This document shows, piece after piece, positions 35,220 to 43,711 of a stretch of 64,000 bases of DNA (its first letter is position 1; every line of letters begins with the position of its first letter). The notes beneath the pieces were generated by a model, which was given only the letters and a program-made list of their open reading frames with translations, was not told the origin of the DNA and searched no databases. Origin of the DNA: Flavobacteriales bacterium (GTDB taxonomy: Bacteria; Bacteroidota; Bacteroidia; Flavobacteriales_F; PHOS-HE28); assembly GCA_016710685.1 (NCBI GenBank), contig JADJVC010000002.1, forward strand, positions 496,001-560,000, read 5' to 3'. The translations under genes and the position numbers were made by a program.

Positions 35220-36266
35220 TCACAATGCAATGAAATCAGCAAATACTTGATCACTTATGTGACAAGTCTTTTGAACAAAGGCCATGATATCCTGAGTGAA
35301 CTTCCTTGTAAGATCGGGATATCTACCAAGGACTGAGGAATCAACTTTAACCTTATCGGAGTAAAACGAGTTCTCGTAAAGCTCTTGGATGAGAAGTGGA
35401 ACGTGAGCAGCAGCAATTGTAGATTCAGAAGCGCGGGAGAATAAACTGACAAGTTCTTCCTGCCAATGGGGCTCAAAGCTCCGGTCTTCTTGTGTTGCAA
35501 TATTCACGGTATCATGGATGCGCCGTTTTTCGTTGAGCGCTTCAGCTCCTCCATAGAGACATGTGGAGAAGGCGCTGTCAAAGTCAGAGTAATTTAGTAC
35601 AATAGCCTCGGAAGCATTGCGTAAACAAGACAATGCAAACAACTCGGTAATCGAGTACATTATGTACTTGTCCATCACTGTGGGTGTATCGATGATTTGC
35701 TGCTGACCATAGGAAGTTAAGATGTGGATTATGTTGTGAACGTTCTTCCAATTCTCTTTGTTCCAGAAGTCAAGTTGAATATACTCAACGAGCTTCTCAT
35801 TTCGCGCTTTGTACTGCTCCATATACTTCATTCGCTTTCGATATTTGGCTGACTCCACTGCGATAATCTGGTCAACATTCAAGCCGAAACCGAGAAGCAT
35901 CTTTCTTAGCTCAACCTCTGTGAAGCACTGAACGCCTTTTTGTAGTGCAACCTGACGGGCGTTTTGGTGGAGCCTAGACTTGATCAAGTAGGCTTTGGAA
36001 AGATGGTACATGTCGCGAATGCCTATGAACTTGTATAGTTCGTCCAGAGCGGAACTTTCTCCACTCTTGCATTCAGCTCCTATAGTTGAAAATGAAAGAT
36101 CTGCATTGAACCGATAACCATACACGTCAATGTCCGATACGTCATGTACCTTATATGTTGTGATGTAGCTTCTATTCCTAAGCTTAATCTCATAGTGCGT
36201 AACGTAGCCTAGTTCGGCAAAGAGGGCCTTGCACATGAATTTCAATCGCAGGTCTTTGTTCTCCAT
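35220..36266 (-). CDS. PD-(D/E)XK nuclease-like protein of unknown family
   Basis: This is a 348-residue cytoplasmic protein. The N-terminal ~120 residues look like a restriction-endonuclease fold: VSDIDVYGYRFN (D45, D47) followed by TIGAECKSGE (E65-x-K67), then an alpha-helix and LSKAYLIKSRLHQNARQVALQKGVQCFTEVEL. That order fits the D...ExK catalytic core. The remaining 220 residues are helical with no known domain. It starts 3 nt after the gene at 36270 and shares its low G+C, so the two probably form an acquired operon. A defence or DNA-processing role is inference. Confidence 0.65.
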   Translation of the reverse strand: MENKDLRLKFMCKALFAELGYVTHYEIKLRNRSYITTYKVHDVSDIDVYGYRFNADLSFSTIGAECKSGESSALDELYKFIGIRDMYHLSKAYLIKSRLHQNARQVALQKGVQCFTEVELRKMLLGFGLNVDQIIAVESAKYRKRMKYMEQYKARNEKLVEYIQLDFWNKENWKNVHNIIHILTSYGQQQIIDTPTVMDKYIMYSITELFALSCLRNASEAIVLNYSDFDSAFSTCLYGGAEALNEKRRIHDTVNIATQEDRSFEPHWQEELVSLFSRASESTIAAAHVPLLIQELYENSFYSDKVKVDSSVLGRYPDLTRKFTQDIMAFVQKTCHISDQVFADFIAL

Positions 36267-36269
36267 GGT

Positions 36270-37469
36270 TCAGTCAATACCCCTAAGAAGGTCATTAACC
36301 TGTTTTATGGTCGACGACGTTCTTTGTATGGGCTTTTCTTGGATGACTTGAGTTCTAGTTTGTGTAGGATGCAAAAGATGACCAGGTAGAAGGATTTTAC
36401 GCGCGTTTTCTTCCGAATCGTCATACTTCGACGTTTCTCCTACTTGAAGCATCTCCGTTGCCATTTGCACAACCGATTTATTTTCATCATTATCGATGAA
36501 GTGGACCTCATAGCGGCCTGACTGAGTAGAAATCAATTTGACAAGGCCCAAATTGCGAGCCGTCTCATACTGACTTAGGCTTTCGGAGTGTCCTTTGAGG
36601 TATCCTCGGTTTACTAGTGCGGCAATCAGCCTGTCAGGTGAGAATATTCGAGTAATGCCAGCGAAGTTTTCGCCGTATCTAACGCAAGATATAAGAACCC
36701 TTGCTTTGTGAAGGAGTTGCTTCTCGATTTTTCCTACACCAACTCTCGGGGTGAAAATGAACTTCTTAAGTCCAGTTGTGGAATGAACGGATAAAGTTGG
36801 AAGACAACCCAGAGTGACAGCGTCTAGAAGTGTGGAGCCGCTGAGTCGCCCATCAGGTATGCCTTGGTACTTCCTGACATCTTCAATGGTGGTCAGGAAC
36901 TTGTCAGAACTATGGTCCTTAAGAAGCTGAAAAATGGCTTGCGGGTTATCGTCCCAGTATAGCGGGGAGTAAAGGACACTTTCAGAATCAGATGGAGATA
37001 CGTAGGTGTCCAGTAGAGAAGCAACACGCCCGACATCGAGGATGATATCTTGCTCAGTGGGATCTATGCCGAGCGCGCTAATCACTTCGGCCTGCTTGTG
37101 TGGGAAAGCGCTGAGTTTTTCAAGTATCTGCACTGTAAGTAACGCAACGCGACTATCATTCTCTGAGATGAAGTACTCACCAAAGCCCTTGTACAGTGCA
37201 TTCAGACTCGGTACGGTGACGTCAATGCGATCGATAGTCTGATCAGCGGACTTTTTCCTAAGCCGAACGAAGCCCATCTTCTCAAGGTGCCCTAATCCGG
37301 CATTAGCGGATGAGCGAGCAATCTTCAACTCTCCGGCGGCGGCATAGAAAGGCTTAAGGTCCTTAATGGTCTCATGATCTTTAATCGTTGTTGCCAATTG
37401 AATCGCAACTCCCAATTCCTTGAGCATTGCAAACTCGGACTCCACAATCGCACCCGAACTCTGAATCAA
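36270..37469 (-). CDS. Winged-helix-like protein of unknown family, partner of the nuclease-like gene
   Basis: This is a 399-residue cytoplasmic protein. Near the N-terminus, KPFYAAAGELKIARSSANAGLGHLEKMGFVRLRKK reads as a winged helix-turn-helix. A second such region (RIFSPDRLIAALVNRGYLKGHSESLSQYETARNLGLVKLI) lies at ~residues 265-305. I recognise no family. The start could also be the internal ATG at MLKELGVAIQ. It is AT-rich compared with the flanking genes and is followed after 3 nt by the PD-(D/E)XK-like gene. One member may sense or bind DNA and the other cut it. Confidence 0.6.
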   Translation of the reverse strand: MIQSSGAIVESEFAMLKELGVAIQLATTIKDHETIKDLKPFYAAAGELKIARSSANAGLGHLEKMGFVRLRKKSADQTIDRIDVTVPSLNALYKGFGEYFISENDSRVALLTVQILEKLSAFPHKQAEVISALGIDPTEQDIILDVGRVASLLDTYVSPSDSESVLYSPLYWDDNPQAIFQLLKDHSSDKFLTTIEDVRKYQGIPDGRLSGSTLLDAVTLGCLPTLSVHSTTGLKKFIFTPRVGVGKIEKQLLHKARVLISCVRYGENFAGITRIFSPDRLIAALVNRGYLKGHSESLSQYETARNLGLVKLISTQSGRYEVHFIDNDENKSVVQMATEMLQVGETSKYDDSEENARKILLPGHLLHPTQTRTQVIQEKPIQRTSSTIKQVNDLLRGID

Positions 37470-37653
37470 TCCAGGTGTACATCGTGGATTTTCACCCCTA
37501 TAGAAACGCTGTCACTCATGTTTGTCGGTTGACAAAGGTACCTTCTCTCCTAAGGGCTTGTAGCGGAAAGTTCAAAGCTGGAAATCTGACTCTGACTTGC
37601 AACGAAAGGCGCAAAGGCAAGGCACCCTGGTGCTGAATATCCTGAGTCAAAGC
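37470..37653. other. Intergenic gap within the AT-rich island
   Basis: No gene is seen. The 14-mer CTTGTAGCGGAAAG at 37557 is nearly repeated in the same orientation at 38300 (CTTGCAGCGGAAAG), so similar sequences flank the gene at 37654-38207. Confidence 0.4.
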
Positions 37654-38207
37654 CTAGAAGTTTATCTTGGAAGGTTTCATTCTCTCTCCTTGTCTGTAAT
37701 ACAGAATCTTGATGGCTCGATTGGCAATATCTATTTCATAGTAAATGCCAATGACATATCTGCAAACATGTTCCGGCAAGGTCCCGTTCCACCCCAGATG
37801 TTATTGAAGCTGTCCCTTGTCAAGCATTTCAATCGTTCTTTGTCTTTAACTTTTTCCTCTTCCGAATGCGTCGATCGTTTCATCTCGAGCGCCAAAAGGT
37901 TGTCTTGTTCGACATTCTTTCCTCTGCTGTGAACGATTAAATCACAGGTGACTGGAATGATTTTCATCTTATTGTTCATTATGGTCTTAACCTCACCGTC
38001 GTTGCGATTGTATTCAACATCGACATAGTAATCGCGGAATTGTGATTCATTTATTTTGTCCTTAAGGTGACACATTAAAGCTGCGCACAGGCCTCGTTCA
38101 CTTACCCCTGAGGTAATGAGATCGGCGTCATTAGCGAGGAAGACCTGGTTCGCTGTCAGAAACAACTTTTTGAGCTCGTCATACAGCTCTTTCCTATCGG
38201 TCTCCAT
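37654..38207 (-). CDS. Nuclease-fold-like hypothetical protein, with a one-base deletion
   Basis: The frame from the ATG at 38207 reads GVSERGLCAALMCHLKDKI, YYVDVEYNRND, VTCDLIVHSRGKNVEQDNLLALEMKRS, KDKERLKCLTRDSFNNIWG. The D89...E108-x-K110 order resembles a PD-(D/E)XK core, in a family I have seen only as hypothetical proteins. After NNIWG the given frame goes wrong. One extra G in the G-run at ~37793 yields NGTLPEHVCRYVIGIYYEID and a TAG at 37654. It belongs to the same low-G+C island as the two genes downstream. Confidence 0.6.
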
Positions 38208-38256
38208 AGTTCGGAATTAGTTCTTGTGTTGGTGCGAAATGGAACAGCTGTTGCGT

Positions 38257-38316
38257 GAGCGATTGCAGCGGAAAGCCCACAGCGAGGCACGAGCGAGGAC
38301 TTGCAGCGGAAAGCGC
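38257..38316. repeat. Direct repeat at the right edge of the island
   Basis: GAGCGATTGCAGCGGAAAGC (38258-38277) and GAGCGAGGACTTGCAGCGGAAAGC (from 38291) repeat in tandem in a GC-rich stretch. They mark the return from AT-rich to normal composition. Confidence 0.5.
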
Positions 38317-38375
38317 GACGGTGTTGCATTTGAGCACCGGCACGCCCACATCTCGACTCCGCTCGATGTTACACA

Positions 38376-40016
38376 TCACACCTGCAAAACCCCCATATTA
38401 AACTCCCGTGTAGCCGGGCTCTGCGCCGCCGCCTCGATCCCCATGCTGATCCACGTCCGCGTATCCAGCGGATCGATCACCGCATCCAGCCACAGGCGTG
38501 AGGCCGCGTAGTACGGCGAGATGGTCTCCTCGTACTTCTTGCGGATCTTGTCCAGTAGTTCCTTTTCGGCTTCCGGAGTGATCTCTTCGCCGCGGCCTTT
38601 CAGCGCGCTCACCTCGATCTGGAGCATCACCTTGCTAGCCTGGTCGCCGCCCATCACGGCCACGTTGGCGCTGGGCCAGCCTACTATTAGGCGCGGGTCG
38701 TAGGCCTTGCCGCACATGGCGTAGTTGCCGGCGCCGTAGCTGTTGCCCACGATGATGGTAAACTTCGGCACCACGCTGTTGCTTACGGCGTTCACCATTT
38801 TCGCGCCGTCCTTAATGATGCCGCCTTGCTCGCTGCGGCTACCGACCATGAAGCCGGTGACGTCCTGCAGGAAGACCAGCGGGATGTTCTTCTGGTTGCA
38901 GTTGGCGATGAAGCGCGTGGCCTTGTCGGCGCTGTCGCTGTAGATAACACCGCCGAACTGCATTTCGCCTTTCTTGCTTTTTACCACGATGCGCTGGTTG
39001 GCCACGATGCCCACGGCCCAGCCGTCGATGCGGGCGTAGCCGGTGAGGATGCTCTGGCCGTAGCCCTCCTTGTATTCGGTGAATTCGCTGCCGTCCACCA
39101 AGCGCGCGATCACTTCGCGCATGTCGTAGGGCTTGGTGCGCTCCTTGGGGAGAATGCCGTAGAGCTCCTTTTCATCGGCCTTCGGCTTGGCGGATTTTTC
39201 GCGGCTGAATCCGGCATCTTTCGGCTTGCCGAGTTTGTCCACGATGGTGCGGATGGTCTTCAGGCCCTCCACGTCGTCCTTGCATTTGTAGTCCACCACG
39301 CCGCTGATCTCCGTGTGGGTTGTGGCGCCGCCGAGGGTCTCGTTGTCGATGTCCTCACCGATGGCGGCCTTCACGAGGTAGCTGCCGGCGAGGAAGATGC
39401 TGCCGGTCTTCTCCACGATGAGGGCTTCGTCGCTCATGATGGGCAGGTAGGCGCCACCGGCCACGCAGCTGCCCATGATGGCGGCGATCTGCGTAATGCC
39501 CATGGAGCTCATCACAGCGTTGTTGCGAAAGATCCGGCCGAAGTGCTCCTTGTCGGGGAAGATCTCGTCCTGCATGGGCAGGAATACGCCGGCGCTGTCC
39601 ACGAGGTAGATGATGGGCAGCCGGTTCTCGATGGCGATCTCCTGTGCGCGGAGGTTCTTTTTGCCCGTCATGGGGAACCAGGCGCCGGCCTTCACGGTGG
39701 CATCGTTGGCCACCACCATACACTGGCGTTTGCTCACGTAGCCGATCACCACCACCACGCCTGCCGCAGGTGCGCCGCCATGCTCGGCGTACATGCCGTC
39801 GGCGGCGAAGGCACCGATCTCGATGCGCGGGCTCTTGGGGTCCAGCAGCGCGTCGATGCGCTCGCGGGCGGTCATTTTGCCTTGCTTGTGCAGCTTGGCG
39901 ATGCGCTTTTCACCGCCGCCTTCGTGGATCTTGTTCAAGCGCTTGTGGAGGTCGGAGCAGGCGAGTTTGTTGTGGTCCTCGTTCTTGGAGGCTTCGATAT
40001 CGATCTTTTGAGGCAT
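38376..40016 (-). CDS. Acyl-CoA carboxylase, carboxyltransferase (beta) subunit
   Basis: This is a 546-residue protein from the ATG at 40016 (MPQKIDIEASKNED). It has biotin-dependent carboxyltransferase N- and C-domains: GKMTARERIDALLDP, GVVVVIGYVSKRQCMVVANDATVKAGAWFPMTGKK, AAIMGSCVAGGAYLPIMSDEA, ENLGGA-like NETLGGATTHTEISGVVDY, FLQDVTGFMVGSRSEQGGIIKDGAKM and GNSYGAGNYAMCGKAYDPR. The length and motifs best fit methylcrotonyl-CoA or a similar short-chain acyl-CoA carboxylase, in leucine or branched-acid degradation. The biotin-carrying alpha subunit is not in the window. A TATTTTCG box sits 4 nt before the ATG. Confidence 0.92.
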   Translation of the reverse strand: MPQKIDIEASKNEDHNKLACSDLHKRLNKIHEGGGEKRIAKLHKQGKMTARERIDALLDPKSPRIEIGAFAADGMYAEHGGAPAAGVVVVIGYVSKRQCMVVANDATVKAGAWFPMTGKKNLRAQEIAIENRLPIIYLVDSAGVFLPMQDEIFPDKEHFGRIFRNNAVMSSMGITQIAAIMGSCVAGGAYLPIMSDEALIVEKTGSIFLAGSYLVKAAIGEDIDNETLGGATTHTEISGVVDYKCKDDVEGLKTIRTIVDKLGKPKDAGFSREKSAKPKADEKELYGILPKERTKPYDMREVIARLVDGSEFTEYKEGYGQSILTGYARIDGWAVGIVANQRIVVKSKKGEMQFGGVIYSDSADKATRFIANCNQKNIPLVFLQDVTGFMVGSRSEQGGIIKDGAKMVNAVSNSVVPKFTIIVGNSYGAGNYAMCGKAYDPRLIVGWPSANVAVMGGDQASKVMLQIEVSALKGRGEEITPEAEKELLDKIRKKYEETISPYYAASRLWLDAVIDPLDTRTWISMGIEAAAQSPATREFNMGVLQV

Positions 40017-40171
40017 GGTGCGAAAATAGGGGGTAGGTTCACCACAGCGGCACTTAGGCAAGGAGAATGCGGAATGCTAAATAGGAAGGCAAGATGTGTT
40101 CTTAGTTCGTATGTCCAAGGCCAGAACAGATCGCCTAAGGCCTAAGTTTAAACACCCAGGTCAAGCACCTC

Positions 40172-40590
40172 TTAGCTCCTGGTCCTAGCGATCTCCTCCA
40201 TCTGCACCTTCAGCCAATCGCGTGCATCCTTTTCAAATGGGGTCACGTGGATGCGGCTGAGGTGCGGATAGTAGGAGAAGTAGAGCTTCAGGATAAGCTC
40301 CATCATGTTCGTATGGGCCACCGCGGCGATGGCGAGCAGCGCTCCTTCCTTGCGCTCGTCGGCCAAATGGTCCACGGTCATGGCAGTGGTTGTTTAGTCA
40401 ACGTCCTCCGGAATGATGCTGAGCATGGAGTAGGGCTGTTCCCCATCAATTTGCGGCGGGCGTGTTGCACTTCGGCCAGCGCATGGGTGTTGAGCACGGC
40501 ACCTTGCAGGTATTGCACTTCGATGTGGTCCGCGCGCATCCGCTTCAGGATGGCCACGCTGGTGCGGGATTCACGGGGTTCAATGGTCAT
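40172..40590 (-). pseudogene. STAS-like (DUF7793-type) small protein split by a frameshift and a stop
   Basis: The frame from 40590 reads VAILKRMRADHIEVQYLQGAVLNTHALAEVQHARRKLMG and then loses sense. One extra G in the GGGG at ~40442 gives EQPYSMLSIIPEDVD, followed by an in-frame TAA, then TTTAMTVDHLADERKEGALLAIAAVAHTNMMEL...FEKDARDWLK to 40172. Together they make the usual ~130-residue Bacteroidota family with a C-terminal 'F...ARDWL'. As given it can only make two fragments, the second starting at 40381. It is a pseudogene, or two base errors. Confidence 0.6.
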
Positions 40591-40647
40591 CGTGGTTGAC
40601 CAAGGTAAGAATTTGCACTAAGCCGGTGTTGATCACGTCGGCGCTCG

Positions 40648-41166
40648 TTACAACGCCGCGAGGAAGGCGTCCAAAGCACGCTGTATCTCCGAACGCGTTG
40701 CTGCATCCGTAATGCCGTCCATATCCACCTTGGTGCGCGCGAATGGGACCAGCACGGTGGTTTCGTCCGGGACGATCGCTTCGATCACGCGCAGCGTGCC
40801 CAGTAGTGAGGCTTGTGCTTTTTCACCGGAAAGGGAGGCCGTTACCAGCATCACGGGTTTCATGCGGAGGTCCGCCGTGGATACGGTCCAGTCCAGCGCA
40901 TTCTTCAAGGAGCCGGGCACACCCATGGCGTATTCGGGGGTGCAGATCAGGATGCCGTCCGCAACTTGGAGCAATTCCCGGAAGTGTGCAACGGAAGCTG
41001 GCGCGGGCAGCACATCCTTGTCCGGGTCGAAATGTGGGAGATCAGCAACGGAACGATAGGAGGTGACCACGGCCCGGTCCCCGATCAATGCGGTGATGGC
41101 CTGGATGACCAGGCCGTTGGTGGAGGAGGCACGTGTGCTGCCGTTGATGGTGAGGATGCGGGGCAT
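40648..41166 (-). CDS. NADPH-dependent FMN reductase
   Basis: This is a 172-residue flavodoxin-like protein from the ATG at 41166. The phosphate-binding loop is INGSTRASSTN, the isoalloxazine contact is CTPEYAMGVPGSLKNALDW, and PVMLVTASLSGEKAQASLLGTLR follows. It reduces FMN or quinones with NAD(P)H. A GATCTTTG box ends 4 nt before the ATG, again suggesting a leaderless transcript. The longer upstream frame to 41346 overlaps a hairpin and is rejected. Confidence 0.88.
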   Translation of the reverse strand: MPRILTINGSTRASSTNGLVIQAITALIGDRAVVTSYRSVADLPHFDPDKDVLPAPASVAHFRELLQVADGILICTPEYAMGVPGSLKNALDWTVSTADLRMKPVMLVTASLSGEKAQASLLGTLRVIEAIVPDETTVLVPFARTKVDMDGITDAATRSEIQRALDAFLAAL

Positions 41167-41242
41167 GGGGCAAAGATCGTGACCACGTGGGACAGGCCCG
41201 AGGAATGGCCGCCTATGGGGTGCCCGGCGGCCGCACGTAAGC

Positions 41243-41279
41243 GGGCCGCGCCTTCCGGAACATCCGGAAAGCACGGCCC
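41243..41279 (-). terminator. Strong GC-rich hairpin after the PQQ-propeller gene
   Basis: Arms GGGCCGTGCTTTCCGG and CCGGAAGGCGCGGCCC pair around a 5-nt loop, 24 nt after the stop at 41303. No T-run follows, so termination is uncertain. Confidence 0.45.
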
Positions 41280-41302
41280 GCCCAGCCTCTTGTATGGTTG
41301 GT

Positions 41303-42949
41303 CTACCGCGTGGCCACCTTCGTGACGTTCCGCTTTTCGTACACATAGACGAAGTCGCCTTCCGTGCTCAGGCTCGTGGTGGCTCCGTTGCGCGCCTTGA
41401 ACTGCTTGAAGGTGCAGTCGTTGAGGTTGAAGCAGGCAATGTCGGCCCCGGAGGTCTTCAGGATCATGCGGTCGCCTTGGTAATCTTCGAGGTCGCTTTT
41501 CTTGTATTTCCCTTGCGCCACGAGGTCACCGGTCTGGCTATTAAAGGTGCTTACGCCCTTGTCCCCGATCACCACCACATTGTCATTGAAGGTCATGATC
41601 TGGTCGGCGTTGCCAACGCCGCCCTTGGCCACGGGCACTACATACTGTTCGGCTCCTGTGGCCACGTCCATGCTGTAGAGTTCCTTGCCGCTGCACACGA
41701 TGAACTTATCGCCCACCATAACGGCGTTCGTGATGCCTTTGCGGAAACGCTCGCTGTCCCACGCCAAGCTGCCATCGCTGGTGTTGAAGGCTTGGATGCC
41801 GTTGGGCTTTACATTGGGGTGCCATACGCGCCATTCCTCGGTGGTCTCATAGGAACCGTCCGTTTGGCGCTCCTGCTTGCGGATGTAGGCTTGTGCCTCC
41901 ACGTTGCCACCGATCTGCAGCAGCACTTTGTCGCCTTCCACGTACATGTTCGGGATGGCGCGCGCTTCCTTGATCTCGGGGCTGGTCCACAGCAGCTTTC
42001 CGCTGTTGCGGTCGAACTTCTTCACGTACTGGCTTTTCCGGCTGCTCATGTCCAGCACGTAGAGGTCGTCGCCCACGATCACGGGTGCGGCAACGGCGCC
42101 GTACACGCCGAAACGCTTGGCCCCGGAGGGTTCGCCCACCAGCTTGTCCGGTGTGAAATCGAATGCGGCGGAATAGATGCTGGCGCCGGTGTTGAGGTCG
42201 TACACCTGCATTCCGTTCATGCGCAGGAATACCTTGTCGTCCTTCACGTCCAGCTCATAGAGGAAGTCGCGGGTGACGGCCTTGCGCTCGGCGCGGCCCA
42301 CGTAGGTGCTCTCCCACAGGATGTTCCCGTTGGTGAGGTCGATCTTGGCGATCTGGTTCTTGAAGCCGCTGAAAAGGGCAGCGAGATTGGTGGGCATGAA
42401 GTTCACCATCACCAGCTTGCTGTCCTTGGTCACAACGTATTGGCCTACCACGCCTTTAAACTTGTCGGTGGACCATCGTTCCTCGCCGGTGCGGGCAAGC
42501 ACCCAGACCAGCTTATCTTTCAGGGTAATGGCAAAGCCGTCCAGTTCCGCGATGTACACCACGTTCTCATCGGTGACGTTCTGGTACTTGTCCGTGCTCC
42601 ATAGCAAGTGGCCGTCTGCCAGGTCCAAGCAGGCGATCTGGTCCTTGCCCATTTTGCGATCGAAGAGGAAGAGCACGTTGCTTTCCCAGAACGGGGAGAG
42701 TTCGTCCACCTTGTTCAGCTTGGGGGTGAGGTCCTTGAACTTGCCGGTCCATCGTACGGCACCTGTCTTATTGTTGAATACGGTGATCTCCTTATCGCTG
42801 GCAGCGTAGCTGTAGCCACGTTCCTCGGTGCCGGTGCCGGTATGTTCGATCTTGTGGCCCAGTTTCGTCTCGAAGATGATGGGCATGTCCTCTTGCGCGA
42901 AGGCGCCCAGAGCAAGCAGGGAAATGACGGGGGTAAGCAGTTGTTTCAT
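41303..42949 (-). CDS. Secreted PQQ-like beta-propeller protein
   Basis: This is a 548-residue protein with a signal peptide (MKQLLTPVISLLALGAFAQ). Its repeats have the form 'D...G...W......g..v..d......s.edG...lD..tG', for example NKTGAVRWTGKF, LADGHLLWSTDKY, DLTNGNILWEST, DRNSGKLLWTSPE, TSDGSLAWDSE and VATGAEQYVVP. This is the PQQ_2/YVTN-type eight-bladed propeller. No catalytic dehydrogenase residues are evident, so it is more likely a scaffold than an enzyme. A small secreted protein is encoded 26 nt upstream. Confidence 0.87.
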   Translation of the reverse strand: MKQLLTPVISLLALGAFAQEDMPIIFETKLGHKIEHTGTGTEERGYSYAASDKEITVFNNKTGAVRWTGKFKDLTPKLNKVDELSPFWESNVLFLFDRKMGKDQIACLDLADGHLLWSTDKYQNVTDENVVYIAELDGFAITLKDKLVWVLARTGEERWSTDKFKGVVGQYVVTKDSKLVMVNFMPTNLAALFSGFKNQIAKIDLTNGNILWESTYVGRAERKAVTRDFLYELDVKDDKVFLRMNGMQVYDLNTGASIYSAAFDFTPDKLVGEPSGAKRFGVYGAVAAPVIVGDDLYVLDMSSRKSQYVKKFDRNSGKLLWTSPEIKEARAIPNMYVEGDKVLLQIGGNVEAQAYIRKQERQTDGSYETTEEWRVWHPNVKPNGIQAFNTSDGSLAWDSERFRKGITNAVMVGDKFIVCSGKELYSMDVATGAEQYVVPVAKGGVGNADQIMTFNDNVVVIGDKGVSTFNSQTGDLVAQGKYKKSDLEDYQGDRMILKTSGADIACFNLNDCTFKQFKARNGATTSLSTEGDFVYVYEKRNVTKVATR

Positions 42950-42974
42950 GAATGTGTCGTTTTGTTATGATCGG

Positions 42975-43352
42975 CTAATGGTTAATGTCGTTTAGGTCGA
43001 AGGTGTGCGTAACTTGATACTGGCGTCCCTTGGGCATTTTGAAAGGCATGCGGCCTTGCAGTACGAGGTCCTTGAAACGGTTCTGGGAATTGATGTTCCC
43101 GTTTTCTGCGGTCACCACGAACACGCTGCAGATGTCGCCTTTGTCGCGGAAGCTCACCTGGATGGCGTAGGTGCCGGTGAGGTGCTCTTTTGCCACCGCT
43201 TCGTATAGTTCGCCGCCGGGTCTCATGGACGCGGCCAATGCTTCGTCCGCGCGCACCAGGATCGTTGCGCTGTCTTCGATCAATTCCTTTTTCTGTGCGG
43301 TCGCGCAGGTGCACACGATAACGGAGAGCAGAAGAGGGATGAAGCGTTTCAT
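42975..43352 (-). CDS. Small secreted protein, TonB-C-like
   Basis: This is a 125-residue protein with a signal peptide (MKRFIPLLLSVIVCTCATAQ). The mature part (KEHLTGTYAIQVSFRDKGDICSVFVVTAENGNINSQNRFKDLVLQGRMPFKMPKGRQYQVTHTFDL) has the strand-helix-strand shape and the 'v.F.v...G.i......' pattern of TonB C-terminal-like domains. It may be a stand-alone periplasmic module. It lies upstream of the propeller gene, probably in the same transcript. Confidence 0.65.
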   Translation of the reverse strand: MKRFIPLLLSVIVCTCATAQKKELIEDSATILVRADEALAASMRPGGELYEAVAKEHLTGTYAIQVSFRDKGDICSVFVVTAENGNINSQNRFKDLVLQGRMPFKMPKGRQYQVTHTFDLNDINH

Positions 43353-43711
43353 GTAAGCTGTAGGGTCTTAAACATGGCTTTTGCCTCTCTGGTTAACAAC
43401 GTGCATGTATTGCATCGAAGAAAGATGAAGTTGAGCTGGCCGGCCCCGCTTACGAAAGGTTCCTTGCTTATGTTCTCCTACAGGCTCCGGCTCAGCACAT
43501 AAGGTCCACCATTTTTTTGCTCACGCGTTGTCTGCTGCACCCCCGTCGCCCTTATGGGTTATTGGTCGGGGAAGGATCCATCGGGCTGGTTGAACGCTAT
43601 CGCTCTCCAGAAGGAAAACCATGGAATAGCGCTCATCCAAGGATATTCGGGAAAGGGTAAGAGCGGGGAACAAAGAACTGGGGGTTCGCTCGGTCCCGTC
43701 GCTTTCTATAC
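43353..43711. other. Intergenic region without recognisable content
   Basis: The interval is about 360 nt and lies between the small secreted protein and the SdiA-regulated-like gene. I see no convincing ORF, hairpin with a T-run, repeat or RNA. Confidence 0.5.

Noticed and set aside
38826..40145. 439-codon open frame on the + strand
   Set aside because: It lies opposite the acyl-CoA carboxylase gene. The translation is His/Val/Asp-rich and has no protein-like features, a known effect of reading high-G+C genes on the other strand.
41294..42604. 436-codon open frame on the + strand
   Set aside because: It is antisense to the PQQ-propeller gene, and its His/Val-rich composition is that of a shadow frame.
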